Assembly (NCBI RefSeq): GCF_013753875.1
Contig: NZ_SMDS01000017.1
Location: forward strand, 62,001 to 126,000
Length of the DNA: 64,000 bases
Direction: 5' to 3'
DNA from: Candidatus Pantoea persica
Lineage (GTDB): Bacteria > Pseudomonadota > Gammaproteobacteria > Enterobacterales > Enterobacteriaceae
The notes under the pieces were generated by a model. The model was not told the DNA's origin, did not search any database, and saw only the letters and a list, made by a program, of their open reading frames with translations. Shown in pieces: positions 19,406-30,488 of this stretch (within the stretch, counting starts at the first letter, position 1; every line of letters begins with the position of its first letter). Position numbers and translations under genes: made by a program.

Positions 19406-22072
19406 TTAAGCCAGACGCGGGTTAACTTTATCGGCATCGATGTCGAACTTCACGATCGCGTCCGCCACCACTTTCTTGTCGATTTCGCCACGTTTAGCCA
19501 GTTCGCCCAGCGCAGCAACCACCACGCAGGAGGCGTCCACTTCGAAGTGGTGACGCAGGTTTTCGCGGCTGTCGGAGCGGCCAAAGCCGTCGGTGCCCAG
19601 CACGCGGTAATCGCTGGCCGGAACGTAGCTGCGAACCTGCTCTGCGAACAGCTTCATGTAGTCGGTCGATGCCACTGCCGGCGCGTCGTTCATCACCTGC
19701 GCAATGTACGGCACGCTCGCTTCTTCGGTTGGGTGCAGCATGTTCCAGCGCTCGCAGTCCTGGCCGTCGCGCGCCAGTTCGGTGAACGAGGTAACGCTGT
19801 AGACGTCGGAACCGATGCCGTAATCCTTCGCCAAGATCTGCGCAGCTTCGCGCACGTGACGCAGGATAGAGCCTGAGCCCAGCAGCTGCACTTTGCCTTT
19901 GCTGCCTGCCACGGTTTCCAGCTTGTAGATACCCTTACGGATACCCTCTTCGGCGCCTTCCGGCATCGCTGGCATGTGGTAGTTTTCGTTCAGCGTGGTG
20001 ATGTAGTAGTAGATGTTCTCCTGTGCTTCGCCGTACATGCGCACCAGACCGTCATGCATGATGACCGCCACTTCATACGCGTACGCCGGATCGTAAGAGA
20101 TGCAGTTCGGGATGGTCAGCGACTGAATATGGCTATGGCCATCTTCGTGCTGCAGACCTTCGCCGTTCAGCGTGGTACGACCGGAGGTGCCGCCCACGAG
20201 GAAGCCGCGCGCCTGCTGGTCGCCCGCCAGCCACATTAAGTCGCCGATACGCTGGAAACCGAACATGGAGTAGTAAATATAGAACGGGATCATCGGCAGG
20301 TTGTTGGTGCTGTAAGAGGTCGCCGCCGCCAGCCAGGATGAACCTGCGCCCAGCTCGTTGATCCCTTCCTGCAGAATCTGGCCTTTCTCATCTTCTTTAT
20401 AGTAAGCAACCAGCTCGCGGTCCTGCGGAGTGTACTGCTGGCCGTTCGGGCTGTAGATACCAATCTTACGGAACAGACCTTCCATACCGAAGGTACGGGC
20501 TTCGTCCGCGAGGATCGGCACCAGACGATCTTTGATCGACTTGTTATTCAGCATCACGTTCAGGGCGCGCACGAAGGCGATGGTGGTCGAGATCTCTTTG
20601 CTCTGCTCGTCCAGCAGCGCCTTGAACTCTTCCAGCTTCGGCATTTCCAGCTTTTCAGTGAACTCTGCCTGGCGGGTCGGCAGGTAGCCGCCCAGCTTCT
20701 CGCGCTGACCGTGCAGGTAGTTGTACTCTTCGGAGCCTTTATCGAAGGTGACGTACGGCAGCTCTTCGATCTTTTCGTCGGCCACCGGCACGTTGAAGCG
20801 ATCGCGGATGTAGCGTACGCCATCCATGTTCATCTTCTTGACCTGGTGCGCGATGTTTTTGCCTTCCGCGGTGTTGCCCATACCATAGCCTTTGATGGTA
20901 TGCGCCAGAATCAGCGTCGGCTGACCTTTGGTCTCCTGCGCTTTTTTCAGTGCCGCGTAGATTTTCTTCGGATCGTGGCCGCCGCGGTTCAGGGCGAAGA
21001 CCTCGTCGTCTGACCAGTCTTTCACCAGCGCCGCCGTCTCCGGATATTTGCCGAAGAAGTGCTCGCGCACGTAGGCGCCGTCGCGCGATTTAAAGGTCTG
21101 ATAGTCGCCGTCGACGGTTTCGTTCATCAGCTGGATCAGCTTGCCGCTGGTGTCTTTCTTCAGCAGCTCGTCCCAGCGTCCGCCCCAGATCACTTTGATT
21201 ACGTTCCAGCCAGCGCCCGCAAAGATGCTTTCCAGTTCGTTGATGATCTTGCCGTTACCGGTGACCGGACCGTCCAGGCGCTGCAGGTTACAGTTGATGA
21301 TGAACACCAAGTTGTCCAGCTTCTCACGTGTCGCGATGGTGATGGCGCCTTTGGATTCCGGCTCGTCCATCTCGCCGTCGCCGAGGAAGGCGTAAACGGT
21401 CTGGTTAGAGGTGTCTTTCAGGCCGCGGTGTTCCAGATACTTCAGGAACTTCGCCTGATAGATGGCGTTCAACGGACCCAGCCCCATGGAAACGGTCGGG
21501 AACTGCCAGAAGTCCGGCATCAGTTTCGGGTGCGGGTAAGATGAGAGGCCGTTACCGTACACTTCCTGACGGAAGTTGTTCATCTGCTCTTCGGTCAGAC
21601 GTCCTTCCAGGAAGGCGCGCGAGTAGATGCCCGGAGAGATATGGCCCTGGAAGTAAACCAGATCGCCGCCGTCTTTGTCGCTGCGCGCGCGGAAGAAGTG
21701 GTTAAAGCAGACTTCATAAATGGTCGCCGAGGACTGGAATGAAGAGAGGTGGCCGCCCAGCTCCAGATCTTTTTTCGAGGCGCGCAGTACCGACATAATG
21801 GCGTTCCAGCGGATAGCGGAACGGATACGACGCTCCAGCGTCGTATTGCCTGGATACTCCGGCTCGTCTTCAACGGCAATAGAGTTGATATAGTTGCTGA
21901 CGGCGTTGCCGACCGCCGCAACTTTTACGCCACCTTTGCGGGCTGCGCCCAGCACCTGATCGATCAGATACTGCGCACGCTCAACACCTTCTTCACGGAT
22001 GACCGATTCGATCGCCTGTAGCCAGTCACGAGTTTCGATCGGATCCACGTCATTCTGTAAACGTTCTGACAT
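19406..22072 (-). CDS. aceE: Pyruvate dehydrogenase E1 component
   Basis: Thiamine-diphosphate enzyme that decarboxylates pyruvate and acetylates the lipoyl group of AceF. 888 residues, close to the usual 887. Visible: the ThDP/Mg-binding motif [10 protein letters not shown] with [11 protein letters not shown] about 30 residues on, the histidine loop HTIKGYGMG, and [22 protein letters not shown]. It is the first enzyme gene of the pdhR-aceE-aceF-lpd operon; a 126-base gap with a large hairpin separates it from pdhR. Confidence 0.98.
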   Translation of the reverse strand: MSERLQNDVDPIETRDWLQAIESVIREEGVERAQYLIDQVLGAARKGGVKVAAVGNAVSNYINSIAVEDEPEYPGNTTLERRIRSAIRWNAIMSVLRASKKDLELGGHLSSFQSSATIYEVCFNHFFRARSDKDGGDLVYFQGHISPGIYSRAFLEGRLTEEQMNNFRQEVYGNGLSSYPHPKLMPDFWQFPTVSMGLGPLNAIYQAKFLKYLEHRGLKDTSNQTVYAFLGDGEMDEPESKGAITIATREKLDNLVFIINCNLQRLDGPVTGNGKIINELESIFAGAGWNVIKVIWGGRWDELLKKDTSGKLIQLMNETVDGDYQTFKSRDGAYVREHFFGKYPETAALVKDWSDDEVFALNRGGHDPKKIYAALKKAQETKGQPTLILAHTIKGYGMGNTAEGKNIAHQVKKMNMDGVRYIRDRFNVPVADEKIEELPYVTFDKGSEEYNYLHGQREKLGGYLPTRQAEFTEKLEMPKLEEFKALLDEQSKEISTTIAFVRALNVMLNNKSIKDRLVPILADEARTFGMEGLFRKIGIYSPNGQQYTPQDRELVAYYKEDEKGQILQEGINELGAGSSWLAAATSYSTNNLPMIPFYIYYSMFGFQRIGDLMWLAGDQQARGFLVGGTSGRTTLNGEGLQHEDGHSHIQSLTIPNCISYDPAYAYEVAVIMHDGLVRMYGEAQENIYYYITTLNENYHMPAMPEGAEEGIRKGIYKLETVAGSKGKVQLLGSGSILRHVREAAQILAKDYGIGSDVYSVTSFTELARDGQDCERWNMLHPTEEASVPYIAQVMNDAPAVASTDYMKLFAEQVRSYVPASDYRVLGTDGFGRSDSRENLRHHFEVDASCVVVAALGELAKRGEIDKKVVADAIVKFDIDADKVNPRLA

Positions 22073-22116
22073 GAGGAGTATTCCTTATCTATGTCTAATA
22101 CGTTGAATTGCCAGGA

Positions 22117-22164
22117 GCCTGTCTCCCTGTGTTCTGCTTGCCGCCAAAGCACAAGGAGACAGGC
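22117..22164 (-). other. Long hairpin in the pdhR-aceE intergenic region
   Basis: GCCTGTCTCC (22117-22126) pairs exactly with GGAGACAGGC (22155-22164), and TGTG (22128-22131) with CACA (22150-22153), giving 14 base pairs with one mismatch and an 18-base loop. There is no U-run. It would sit in the transcript between pdhR and aceE, where it may mark an RNA-processing site or set relative expression. Confidence 0.6.
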
Positions 22165-22198
22165 CCGTCGTTGATGTCCGCGCGATCTGCGCCGCGCG

Positions 22199-22963
22199 TT
22201 ATTCCTTACGTTGCTGTAAACGACGCAGGGAGCGTTCACGACGAGTCTGCTCCCGACTTCTGTCCAGCAAGATTTCCTCAATGAACGCCAGGTGACGGTG
22301 CGAAGCCTCGCGCGCTTGTTCCGGCTCACGAGCCACAATCGCCTCGAAAATACTGGCGCGGTGACCGCTCACTTTCGCCAGCATTTCCCGGCGCGAGTAG
22401 AGCAATTCAAAATTCTGTCGAACGTTCTGTTCCAGCATCGGCCCCATCGAACGCAGCAAATGCAGCAGCACCACATTATGCGCCGCTTCTGTAACCGCAA
22501 TCTGATACTGCATCACCGCATCGGCTTCCGCGTCGAGATCGCCGCTCTCCTGCGCCTGCTGGATTTGCACATGGCAGTGCCGGATGCGTTCGATATCCTC
22601 TTCGGTACCGCGCAGCGCCGCATAATAGGCGGCAATCTCCTCCAGCGCGTGGCGCGTTTCCAGCAGATCGAACTGATATTCCGGATGCTTGGTGAGCAGG
22701 CTGACGAGCGGGTCGCTCAGGCTTTGCCAGAGACGCTCCTGAACGAAAGTGCCGCCGCCCTGACGGCGCAGCAGTAGGCCTTTCGCCTCAAGACGCTGAA
22801 TGGCTTCGCGAAGGGATGGACGTGAGACATCAAATTGTTTAGCGAGTTCACGCTCGGGGAGCAGCTTCTCGCCAAGGCGCAGCGTCCCTTCCATAATCAG
22901 CGATTCGAGCTGCTGCTCAATGGCGTCAGAGAGCTTAGGTTGACGAATCTTACTGTAAGCCAT
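22199..22963 (-). CDS. pdhR: Pyruvate-responsive GntR/FadR-family repressor
   Basis: Represses the pyruvate dehydrogenase operon and respiratory genes when pyruvate is scarce; pyruvate releases it from DNA. 254 residues, complete. The winged helix occupies about residues 8-72 ([40 protein letters not shown]). The all-helical FadR-type C-terminal domain follows, and the basic tail ends RRLQQRKE as in E. coli. It is first in the pdhR-aceEF-lpd operon and has a perfect PdhR operator upstream, so autoregulation is expected. Confidence 0.96.
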   Translation of the reverse strand: MAYSKIRQPKLSDAIEQQLESLIMEGTLRLGEKLLPERELAKQFDVSRPSLREAIQRLEAKGLLLRRQGGGTFVQERLWQSLSDPLVSLLTKHPEYQFDLLETRHALEEIAAYYAALRGTEEDIERIRHCHVQIQQAQESGDLDAEADAVMQYQIAVTEAAHNVVLLHLLRSMGPMLEQNVRQNFELLYSRREMLAKVSGHRASIFEAIVAREPEQAREASHRHLAFIEEILLDRSREQTRRERSLRRLQQRKE

Positions 22964-23475
22964 CTTCCCTTCTTATCAAGCCGTCGCCCGGAGTAAATTG
23001 GTAATACCAATTAAAAAAGTCGGCCGTAAAGTAACAAAGTATTCACCCTGTGTCTATGTGACGCCCGTGACAAACCTTGTCATATAGACGCCCAGGCAGG
23101 GTAAGTTACCTCCGAAAAACCAGAAATGTTATGGTAAACAAATTGTTAAATAGGGCGCTTTTTACCAAACCTCACACAGCGCTGGGTAAAAAAGCCTGTC
23201 CGGTCATAAGGGAATTCTATTCGTCATCGCGCGAGATTCATGGCAGAAAGACGCAGGCGACGCTGTGATAAGGACGACGCTTTTTCAGTCAACCCGCAGC
23301 ACGAAAAGAGAAAGCAGGTGCAAAGCGGCCTGCATATCACTATTCTTGTCGCCAGGGTAGCACCCGCCCGCAGAGAGCGCGCCTGTTACCGTAAATAAAT
23401 CAATACGTTAATGTAACCACTTCCTGACATCCGTTCTGTGCGGTAACAGAAGAATTAAAACAACATGAGGTTTGT
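22964..23475. other. pdhR-aroP divergent intergenic region
   Basis: 512 bases that hold the divergent promoters: pdhR (with its operator at 22996-23012) and aroP. I see no clear TyrR box before aroP and no gene; the 63-codon plus-strand frame at 23077-23268 has no recognisable homology. A GGTTTG precedes the aroP ATG, and an ATGAGG triplet at 23464 shows the ribosome-binding region. Confidence 0.5.
22996..23012 (-). promoter_or_regulatory. PdhR operator
   Basis: A perfect 17-base palindrome, AATTGGTAATACCAATT, 33 bases upstream of the pdhR start. It matches the known PdhR consensus (AATTGGTnnnACCAATT) exactly. Confidence 0.92.
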
Positions 23476-24831
23476 ATGGAGCAACAGCACGGCGACACGC
23501 TGAAGCGCGGGCTAAAGAACCGCCATATTCAGCTGATCGCGCTGGGCGGCGCGGTGGGCACCGGCCTGTTTCTGGGCAGCGCGTCGGTGATCAAAGCTAC
23601 CGGGCCGGGCGTGATTCTGGGTTACGCCATTGCCGGTTTTATTGCCTTTCTGATTATGCGCCAGCTTGGCGAGATGGTGGTGGAAGAGCCGGTCGCCGGC
23701 AGCTTCAGCCACTTCGCCTACAAATACTGGAGCAACTTCGCTGGCTTCGCGTCAGGCTGGAACTACTGGGTGCTCTATGTGCTGGTGGCGATGGCGGAGC
23801 TGACCGCGGTCGGCAAATATATTCAGTTCTGGTGGCCGGAGATCCCGACCTGGATCACGGCGGCGGTGTTCTTCGTGCTGATCAACGCCATTAACCTTAC
23901 CAACGTCAAAGTCTACGGCGAGATGGAGTTCTGGTTCTCTATCGTCAAAGTAGTCGCGGTCATTGGCATGATCCTGTTCGGCGGCTGGCTGCTGTTCAGT
24001 GGCCACGGCGGCCCGCAGGCCAGCGTCAGCAACCTCTGGGTGCAAGGCGGCTTTCTGCCGAACGGCTTCAGCGGGCTGGTGATGGTGATGGCGGTGATTA
24101 TGTTATCTTTCGGCGGTCTGGAGCTGGTGGGCATTACCGCCGCGGAAGCGGACAACCCGGAGCAGAGTATTCCCAAAGCCACCAATCAGGTGATCTACCG
24201 CATCCTGATTTTCTATATCGGTTCACTGGCGGTGCTGCTGTCGCTAATGCCCTGGACGCGCGTCACCGAAGAAACCAGTCCCTTTGTACTGATCTTCCAT
24301 GAACTGGGCGATGCGGTAGTGGCGAACGCGCTGAACGTGGTGATCCTCACCGCCGCGCTGTCGGTCTACAACAGCTGCGTCTACTGCAACAGCCGTATGC
24401 TGTTCGGCCTGGCTCAGCAGGGCAACGCGCCTAAAGCGCTGCTCAAGGTCGATAGCCGCGGCGTGCCGGTGGCGACCATTCTGGTCTCCGCCGCGTCGAC
24501 GGCGTTCTGCGTGCTGATCAACTATCTGATGCCCGGCGAAGCCTTTGAGCTGCTGATGTCGCTGGTGGTCTCTACGCTGGTGATCAACTGGGCGATGATC
24601 AGCATGGCGCACCTGAAGTTCCGCCGCAAAAAGGATCGCCAGGGCGTGACGACCCGCTTCAGAGCCCTGCTCTACCCGTTCGGCAACTGGCTCTGCCTGG
24701 CCTTTATGGCTGCCGTGCTGATCATCATGCTGATGACGCCGGGCATGGCGATCTCCGTCTGGCTGATCCCGGTCTGGCTGCTGGTGCTGGCCATCAGCTA
24801 TGCCGTGAAAAAGCGCACGCAGCGCGCCTGA
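23476..24831 (+). CDS. aroP: Aromatic amino acid:H+ symporter
   Basis: Inner-membrane importer of Phe, Tyr and Trp, amino acid-polyamine-organocation family. 451 residues with about 12 hydrophobic segments. The first helix has the substrate-binding GGAVGTGLFLGSAS, followed by LGYAIAGFIAFLIMRQLGEM and VEEPVAGSF. ITAAEADNPEQSIPKATNQV is typical of the amino-acid transporter family. Position between pdhR and ampE matches E. coli. Related permeases (PheP, LysP, CycA) are similar, so the assignment rests on homology plus synteny. Confidence 0.93.
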   Translation: MEQQHGDTLKRGLKNRHIQLIALGGAVGTGLFLGSASVIKATGPGVILGYAIAGFIAFLIMRQLGEMVVEEPVAGSFSHFAYKYWSNFAGFASGWNYWVLYVLVAMAELTAVGKYIQFWWPEIPTWITAAVFFVLINAINLTNVKVYGEMEFWFSIVKVVAVIGMILFGGWLLFSGHGGPQASVSNLWVQGGFLPNGFSGLVMVMAVIMLSFGGLELVGITAAEADNPEQSIPKATNQVIYRILIFYIGSLAVLLSLMPWTRVTEETSPFVLIFHELGDAVVANALNVVILTAALSVYNSCVYCNSRMLFGLAQQGNAPKALLKVDSRGVPVATILVSAASTAFCVLINYLMPGEAFELLMSLVVSTLVINWAMISMAHLKFRRKKDRQGVTTRFRALLYPFGNWLCLAFMAAVLIIMLMTPGMAISVWLIPVWLLVLAISYAVKKRTQRA

Positions 24832-24837
24832 CTTTTC

Positions 24838-24863
24838 AGCCCGCCGGCTGCTGTCGGCGGGCT
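24838..24863 (+). terminator. GC-rich hairpin after aroP
   Basis: AGCCCGCCG (24838-24846) / CGGCGGGCT (24855-24863), starting 7 bases past the aroP stop; no strong T-run. Confidence 0.65.
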
Positions 24864-24997
24864 GTTCCGCTTTCGATCCAGTTCACACTCTTCCCGCCGC
24901 GACCGTTTTGTCCATCTTAGCGACTATTTGCAAGCAGCCATCCTGCTGATCCAGCAACGATAATCCCTACTCATACCGAATGCGCAGGAGAATGACC

Positions 24998-26382
24998 ATG
25001 AAGGATTCCGCCCTCTCTTTCCGCGAAAAGCTGGGCTAAGGGCGATGCCGGCTACAATATGATTGGCGGCGCCATTATGCTGTTTCTGAACTATTTCTAT
25101 ACCGACGTCTTCGGCCTAGCGCCTGCGCTGATGGGCACGCTGCTACTTTCGGTACACGTGCTGAATGTGGTGACCGATCCGATTATGGGCGCAATTGCCG
25201 ACCGCACCCAGAGCCGCTGGGGACGCTTTCGTCCGTGGCTGCTCTGGGTGTCGGTGCCCTAACGTTCTGTTCAGCGTGCTGATGTTCACCACGCCGGACT
25301 GGAGCTACGACAATAAAGTCATCTGGGCCTTCGTCACCTATTTTCTGATGTCGCTGACCTATACCGCCATCAACATCCTCTACTGCTCGCTTGGCGGCGT
25401 GATCACCAATGACCCCGGCGAGCGTGTCTCCTGCCAGTCCTACCGCTTTGTGAAGGTGGGCATCGCCACTCTGATCCTCTCGCTGCTGCCGATGCCCGAA
25501 TAGTTCGGCGGCGAGGACAAGGCGCGCGGCTATCAGCTGGCGATGAGCGTGCTAGCGCTGATTGGACTGGGGATGCTTCTATTCTGCTTCGCCACGGTGC
25601 GCGAGCGTATTCGCCCGGCGGTGCCGACCCATGACGATTTGAAAAACGATCTGCTCGACGTCTGGAAAAACGACCAGTGGGTACGCATTCTGCTGCTGAA
25701 CTTTTGCAACGTCTGTTCCGGCTTTATCCGCATGGCCGCCACCATGTACTACGTCACCTGGGTAATGGGGCTATCGACCCACTTCGCCACGCTGTTTATC
25801 AGCCTCGGCGTGATCGGCATGATGATCGGCAGCACGCTGGCGAAGCTGCTGACCGACCGCTGGTTCAAGCTGAAGGTCTTTTTCTGGACCAACATCGCGC
25901 TGGCGCTCTTCTCCTGCGGCTTCTACTGGATCGACCCGCATGCCACGCTGACGGTGGTGATCGCCTACTTCCTGCTGAACGTGCTGCATCAAATCCCGTC
26001 GCTGTTGCACTGGTTGCTGATGGCGGACGTGGATGACTACGGCGAGTGGAAAACCGGCAAGCGCATCACCGGCATCAGCTTCTCCGGCAACCTCTTCTTT
26101 CTCAAGATCGGGCTGGCGGTGGCGGGTGCGATGGTCGGCTTTCTGCTCTCTTTTTACGGCTATGAAGCGGGCGCGAAGCAGCAGTCTTCACAGGCGGTCA
26201 ACGGTATTAGGCTGCTGTTTACCGTGATCCCCGGCGTCGGCTATTTGATTACCGCGGGCGTGGTGCGTCTGCTGAAGGTCGACCGGGCGCTGATACACAC
26301 TATTCAGGACGATTTCGCCCCGCACCGCGCCAACTTCCACGAGCTGCATGATATGTATCAGCGCGACGGCGCCGTCACCTAA
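24998..26382 (+). pseudogene. GPH-family (glycoside-pentoside-hexuronide) sugar:cation symporter, broken
   Basis: GPH transporters (MelB, XynB/YicJ types) import glycosides with Na+ or H+. The reading frame after ATG 24998 is [12 protein letters not shown], then TAA at 25037-25039 where Tyr is expected, then [20 protein letters not shown] and [20 protein letters not shown] (the conserved GPH D-x-x-x-G...R-x-G motif). A +1 insertion near 25260 creates TAA, and TAG at 25501-25503 replaces Trp in PE-stop-FGGEDK. The remainder from about 25504 is open to 26382 (AMSVLALIGLGMLLFCF... YQRDGAVT). The GH43 gene starts 15 bases later, so it presumably supplied that enzyme with oligosaccharides. Confidence 0.88.
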
Positions 26383-26396
26383 CCTGGAGAAGCGAA

Positions 26397-27351
26397 ATGA
26401 CCACACTCTGGCCGACCCCCCTTTCTCGAACAGCGGGCCGATCCCTTTATCCGCCATGCGCAGAGCTATTACTTTATCGCCTTGGTGCCCGCCTACGATC
26501 GGCTGGAGCTGCGCCGCGCCGACACGCTGCTGGGGCTGCGTCAGGCCAAACCGGTGGTGGTATGGCGCAGGCCAGAGAGCGGCCCGCAGCGAGCTGATCT
26601 GGGCGCCAGAGCTGCACCGCATCGACGACCAGTGGGTGATCTACTTTGCCGCCGCGCCGACGCGCGATATCAAGGAGGGGCTGTTTCAGCACCGGATGTA
26701 TGCGCTGGTCTGCGACGACGCCGATCCGCTGAGCGGACGCTGGCAGGCGCCGCGCCGCGTCTTCAGCCAGTTCGATAGCTTTGCGCTGGAGGCCACCCAC
26801 TTCATGCATCAGGGCAAGAACTGGTATCTGTGGGCGCAGAAGGATCCGCATTCCCGGCAATTCCAATCTCTACTTGGCGGAGCTGCAGAACCCCTGGACG
26901 CTGAAAGGCACGCCGGTGATGCTCAGCCGTCCCGAATATGAGTGGGAGTGCGCAGGCTTTAGCGTCAATGAGGGACTGGCGGTGATCAAGCACGGCAACC
27001 GGCTGTTTGTCACCTACTTCGCCAGCGCGACCGATGAGAACTACTGCATAGGGCTTCTGTCGATTGACGTTGAGCAGGATCTGTTGAACCCCCGACCACT
27101 GGCGCAAATTGGCGCGGCCGGTCTTTAGCTCCAGCTGGGACAATCACCAGTACGGACCGGGACACAACTGCTTTACTCAGGATGAGAACGGCGAGGATGT
27201 GATAGTCTATCATGCGCGCAACTACACAGAAATCGAAGGCGATCCGCTGTGGGATCCTAACCGCCATACGCGGCTGAAGAGTTTCAGCTGGCGCGACGAC
27301 GCCACGCCAAATTTCGGCGTGCCGCCCGCGGACTACACCAGCGTGCCGTAA
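26397..27351 (+). pseudogene. Glycoside hydrolase family 43 enzyme, frameshifted
   Basis: GH43 enzymes cut arabinose- or xylose-containing side chains of plant polysaccharides. Blocks in three frames cover the protein: PFIRHAQSYYFI near the start, ELIWAPELHRIDDQWVIYFA (the GH43 catalytic-region pattern), QKDPAIPGNSNLYLAEL, and SSWDNHQYGPGHNCFTQDE with the C-terminal [10 protein letters not shown]. Shifts occur in the C-run at 26418-26423, near 26575, near 26855 and near 27110. The TAA at 27349-27351 overlaps the 3' end of ampE on the other strand by 19 bases. Confidence 0.86.
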
Positions 27352-28193
27352 ATGGTCAGCAGCGCTACCACCACGACCAGCACCAGCGAAATGCGTTTCG
27401 CCAGCGCCACCGCTACGCGCGGCGTCTTCACTTTATCCAAGTGGGGATCGCGCGCCAGCGAGAACTGCGCCAGGCTGGTGAGCACCTGATACTGCGAGCG
27501 GTGCAGATCGGTCAGCGCGGCAAACCACGCCGGCAGCGCTTTCTCGCCGTGGCCCAGCAGCGCATAGGCGACGCCTGCCAGCCGCGCCGGGATCCAGTCA
27601 ATCACATGCAGCAGGCCGTCGACGCCCGACTGCGCGCGCTGCAACGGCGACTGGTGCTTCGCCAGCCAGCTTTGCCACGCACACAGGAAGGCGTAGCCCA
27701 CCAGCAGCACCGGACCGTACGGGCCGCCGACCACAAACCAGAACAGCGGCGCCAGATAGTAGCGAAAGTTAATCCAGATCAGCGCGTTTTGCAGCTCGCG
27801 CAGGAATTCGCCCTCGCTGCACTCGACCGGCACGCCGTGGATCAGCGTCAGCTCGGCCGCCATCGCCTGATGCGCCGCTACATCGTCCTGGCTCGCCGCT
27901 TTCAGATAGGCGTGATAGTGCAGCCGCACCGAACCGGCGCCGATGCAGAACAGCCCGGTCAGGATCCAGACCAGCAGCTGCGGGACGCCAAACAGGATGC
28001 CCTTCTGGCTCCAGATCACCAGCGCGGCTATCGCCATCGCCAGCAGCGTCATCGCCAGCGTGCGCAGCAGCGAAAAGCGACGGCGGCGGCGAAACAGCAG
28101 CTCGAGGCGATGATCGAGCTGCCAGTGCTCGCCCAGCTTAAACAGGCGTTCCCAACCTAAAACCAGTAGCAAGGTAAACAGCGTCATACCCAC
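27333..28193 (-). CDS. ampE: AmpE, inner-membrane regulatory protein
   Basis: 286 residues, close to the E. coli 284. Membrane protein encoded with ampD; proposed to be involved in beta-lactamase signalling but its mechanism is unsettled. Hydrophobic segments at about 1-14 ([17 protein letters not shown]), 40-75, and two near the C-terminus ([15 protein letters not shown] at the end). The CobD/CbiB-like AmpE family motif area [13 protein letters not shown] is visible. It ends with a TAG and overlaps the 3' end of the dead GH43 gene. Ten bases separate it from ampD. Confidence 0.9.
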   Translation of the reverse strand: MGMTLFTLLLVLGWERLFKLGEHWQLDHRLELLFRRRRRFSLLRTLAMTLLAMAIAALVIWSQKGILFGVPQLLVWILTGLFCIGAGSVRLHYHAYLKAASQDDVAAHQAMAAELTLIHGVPVECSEGEFLRELQNALIWINFRYYLAPLFWFVVGGPYGPVLLVGYAFLCAWQSWLAKHQSPLQRAQSGVDGLLHVIDWIPARLAGVAYALLGHGEKALPAWFAALTDLHRSQYQVLTSLAQFSLARDPHLDKVKTPRVAVALAKRISLVLVVVVALLTIYGTLV

Positions 28194-28203
28194 TCCGGAA
28201 AAG

Positions 28204-28755
28204 TCAAAAAGAATGCTGCGCCAACAGCTGCTGATAGCGTACCCAGTCGAACGCCGGTCCCGGATCGGTTTTACGCGCCGGGGCGATATCGCTGTGTCCG
28301 GTAATGTGCGAGGGCGTCAAGGGATAGCACAGCAACAGCTGCTGCGTCACCGCGGCCAGCGCCTGATACTGAGCGTCGCTGTAAGGCAGGTCATCGGTGC
28401 CTTCCAGCCCGATGCCGATGGAAAAGTCGTTGCAGTTTTCGCGTCTCTGATAGCAGGAGACGCCGGCATGCCAGACGAGATGATCGAACGAGACATACTG
28501 CACGATCTCGCCGTCGCGGCGGATCAGACAGTGAGCGGCGACCTGCAAGTGGGCGATATCGGCGAAATAGGGATGCGCCTCCGGCGGCAGCGTGCCGATG
28601 AACAAGCGATCGATCCAGGGACCGCCGAATTCAACGGGCGGCAGGCTGATATTGTGGATCACCAGCAGCGAGGGCGCCTCGTCATGAGGGCGTGCATTAA
28701 AGTGTGGCGACGGCAACTGACGAACGTCGGTCAGCCAGCCCTGTTCTAGTTTCAT
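28204..28755 (-). CDS. ampD: 1,6-anhydro-N-acetylmuramyl-L-alanine amidase
   Basis: Cytoplasmic zinc amidase that removes the peptide from anhydro-muropeptides during peptidoglycan recycling, keeping inducible beta-lactamase genes off. 183 residues, as in E. coli. The amidase_2 fold shows the zinc ligands: His in [11 protein letters not shown], His and Asp in [17 protein letters not shown], and EVRGFG-like GGPWID. It is divergent from nadC (198-base gap) and followed by ampE in one operon. It is intact although the only beta-lactamase in the window is dead, which fits its recycling role. Confidence 0.95.
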   Translation of the reverse strand: MKLEQGWLTDVRQLPSPHFNARPHDEAPSLLVIHNISLPPVEFGGPWIDRLFIGTLPPEAHPYFADIAHLQVAAHCLIRRDGEIVQYVSFDHLVWHAGVSCYQRRENCNDFSIGIGLEGTDDLPYSDAQYQALAAVTQQLLLCYPLTPSHITGHSDIAPARKTDPGPAFDWVRYQQLLAQHSF

Positions 28756-28938
28756 GCCGGTTCTTCCTTAGCAGCGTCCGGCTGAGAATAGCACGATTTA
28801 TGATAATTTTTTGCAGCTTAATGCCGCGGCGGCGCGTCATTTGCCCGCCGGAGTTAAGGATACTAAACAAAACGGCGACTTTGGCTGGCAGCCGAGTGAA
28901 ATTCGGGCTATTGTGACCGCCACTGCTTTTTCGCTTAA

Positions 28939-29850
<912 letters not shown>

Positions 29851-30027
29851 ACTCCTGACGCCGTGTCGCTGCGCACGGCATTTTTGCGGGCTGCCTTCCA
29901 TTTCGTTTGCCAGCCCAGCGCAAGTGTCGACAGCGGTTGCGTAGCCGCTCGCGACGCGCGCAATCGCCGCTGGGTTTCGCGCCGGCGCTTTTCTATGCTG
30001 CCGCCTCTTACTCAAGGAGGCGAAACA

Positions 30028-30488
30028 ATGACCCACCAACGGGGATTTACCCTTGTCGAGCTGATGATTGTCGTCGGAATCGTGGCGATTCTCAGCGCGA
30101 TCGGCCTGCCGGGCTATCAAAACTATCTGCAACGGGCGGCACTTACCGACATGCTGCAAACCGCTATGCCTTTCAAGACCGCCGTCGAGCTGGCGCGATA
30201 GAGCACGGCGGACCCGAGGCGTGCCAGGCGGGAGAAAAAAGCATTCCGGCGGGAAAAGGATCGCGCTATATCTCCGCGCTGACCGTAGTTAACGGCGTCA
30301 TTACCCTGACCGGCCAGGAGAGTCTGACTGGGCTGAGCGTCGAAATGACGCCAGTCAGGGACAGCGCAGACGGCAGCCTTAGCTGGCAGCGCAGCTGTAC
30401 CAGCAACCTCGACAGCCTGCGTGACAACTGTCTGGAGCAGTTCCGCTTCGACGACCGGGGAGCCGCAATGACAACGCCTGAGTCCTGA
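30028..30488 (+). pseudogene. ppdD: ppdD, type IV prepilin, frameshifted
   Basis: Major pilin of the enterobacterial type IV pilus. From the ATG at 30028 the prepilin leader MTHQRG|FTLVELMIVVGIVAIL has the Gly/Phe cleavage site, Glu5 of the mature pilin and the hydrophobic N-terminal helix. After AVELAR a lost base creates TAG at about 30199-30201; the rest (EHGGPEACQAGEKSIPAG, VNGVITLTGQESLTGLS, NCLEQFRFDD with the paired Cys) continues in another frame. The original stop also seems lost, since that frame runs into hofB. Confidence 0.9.
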
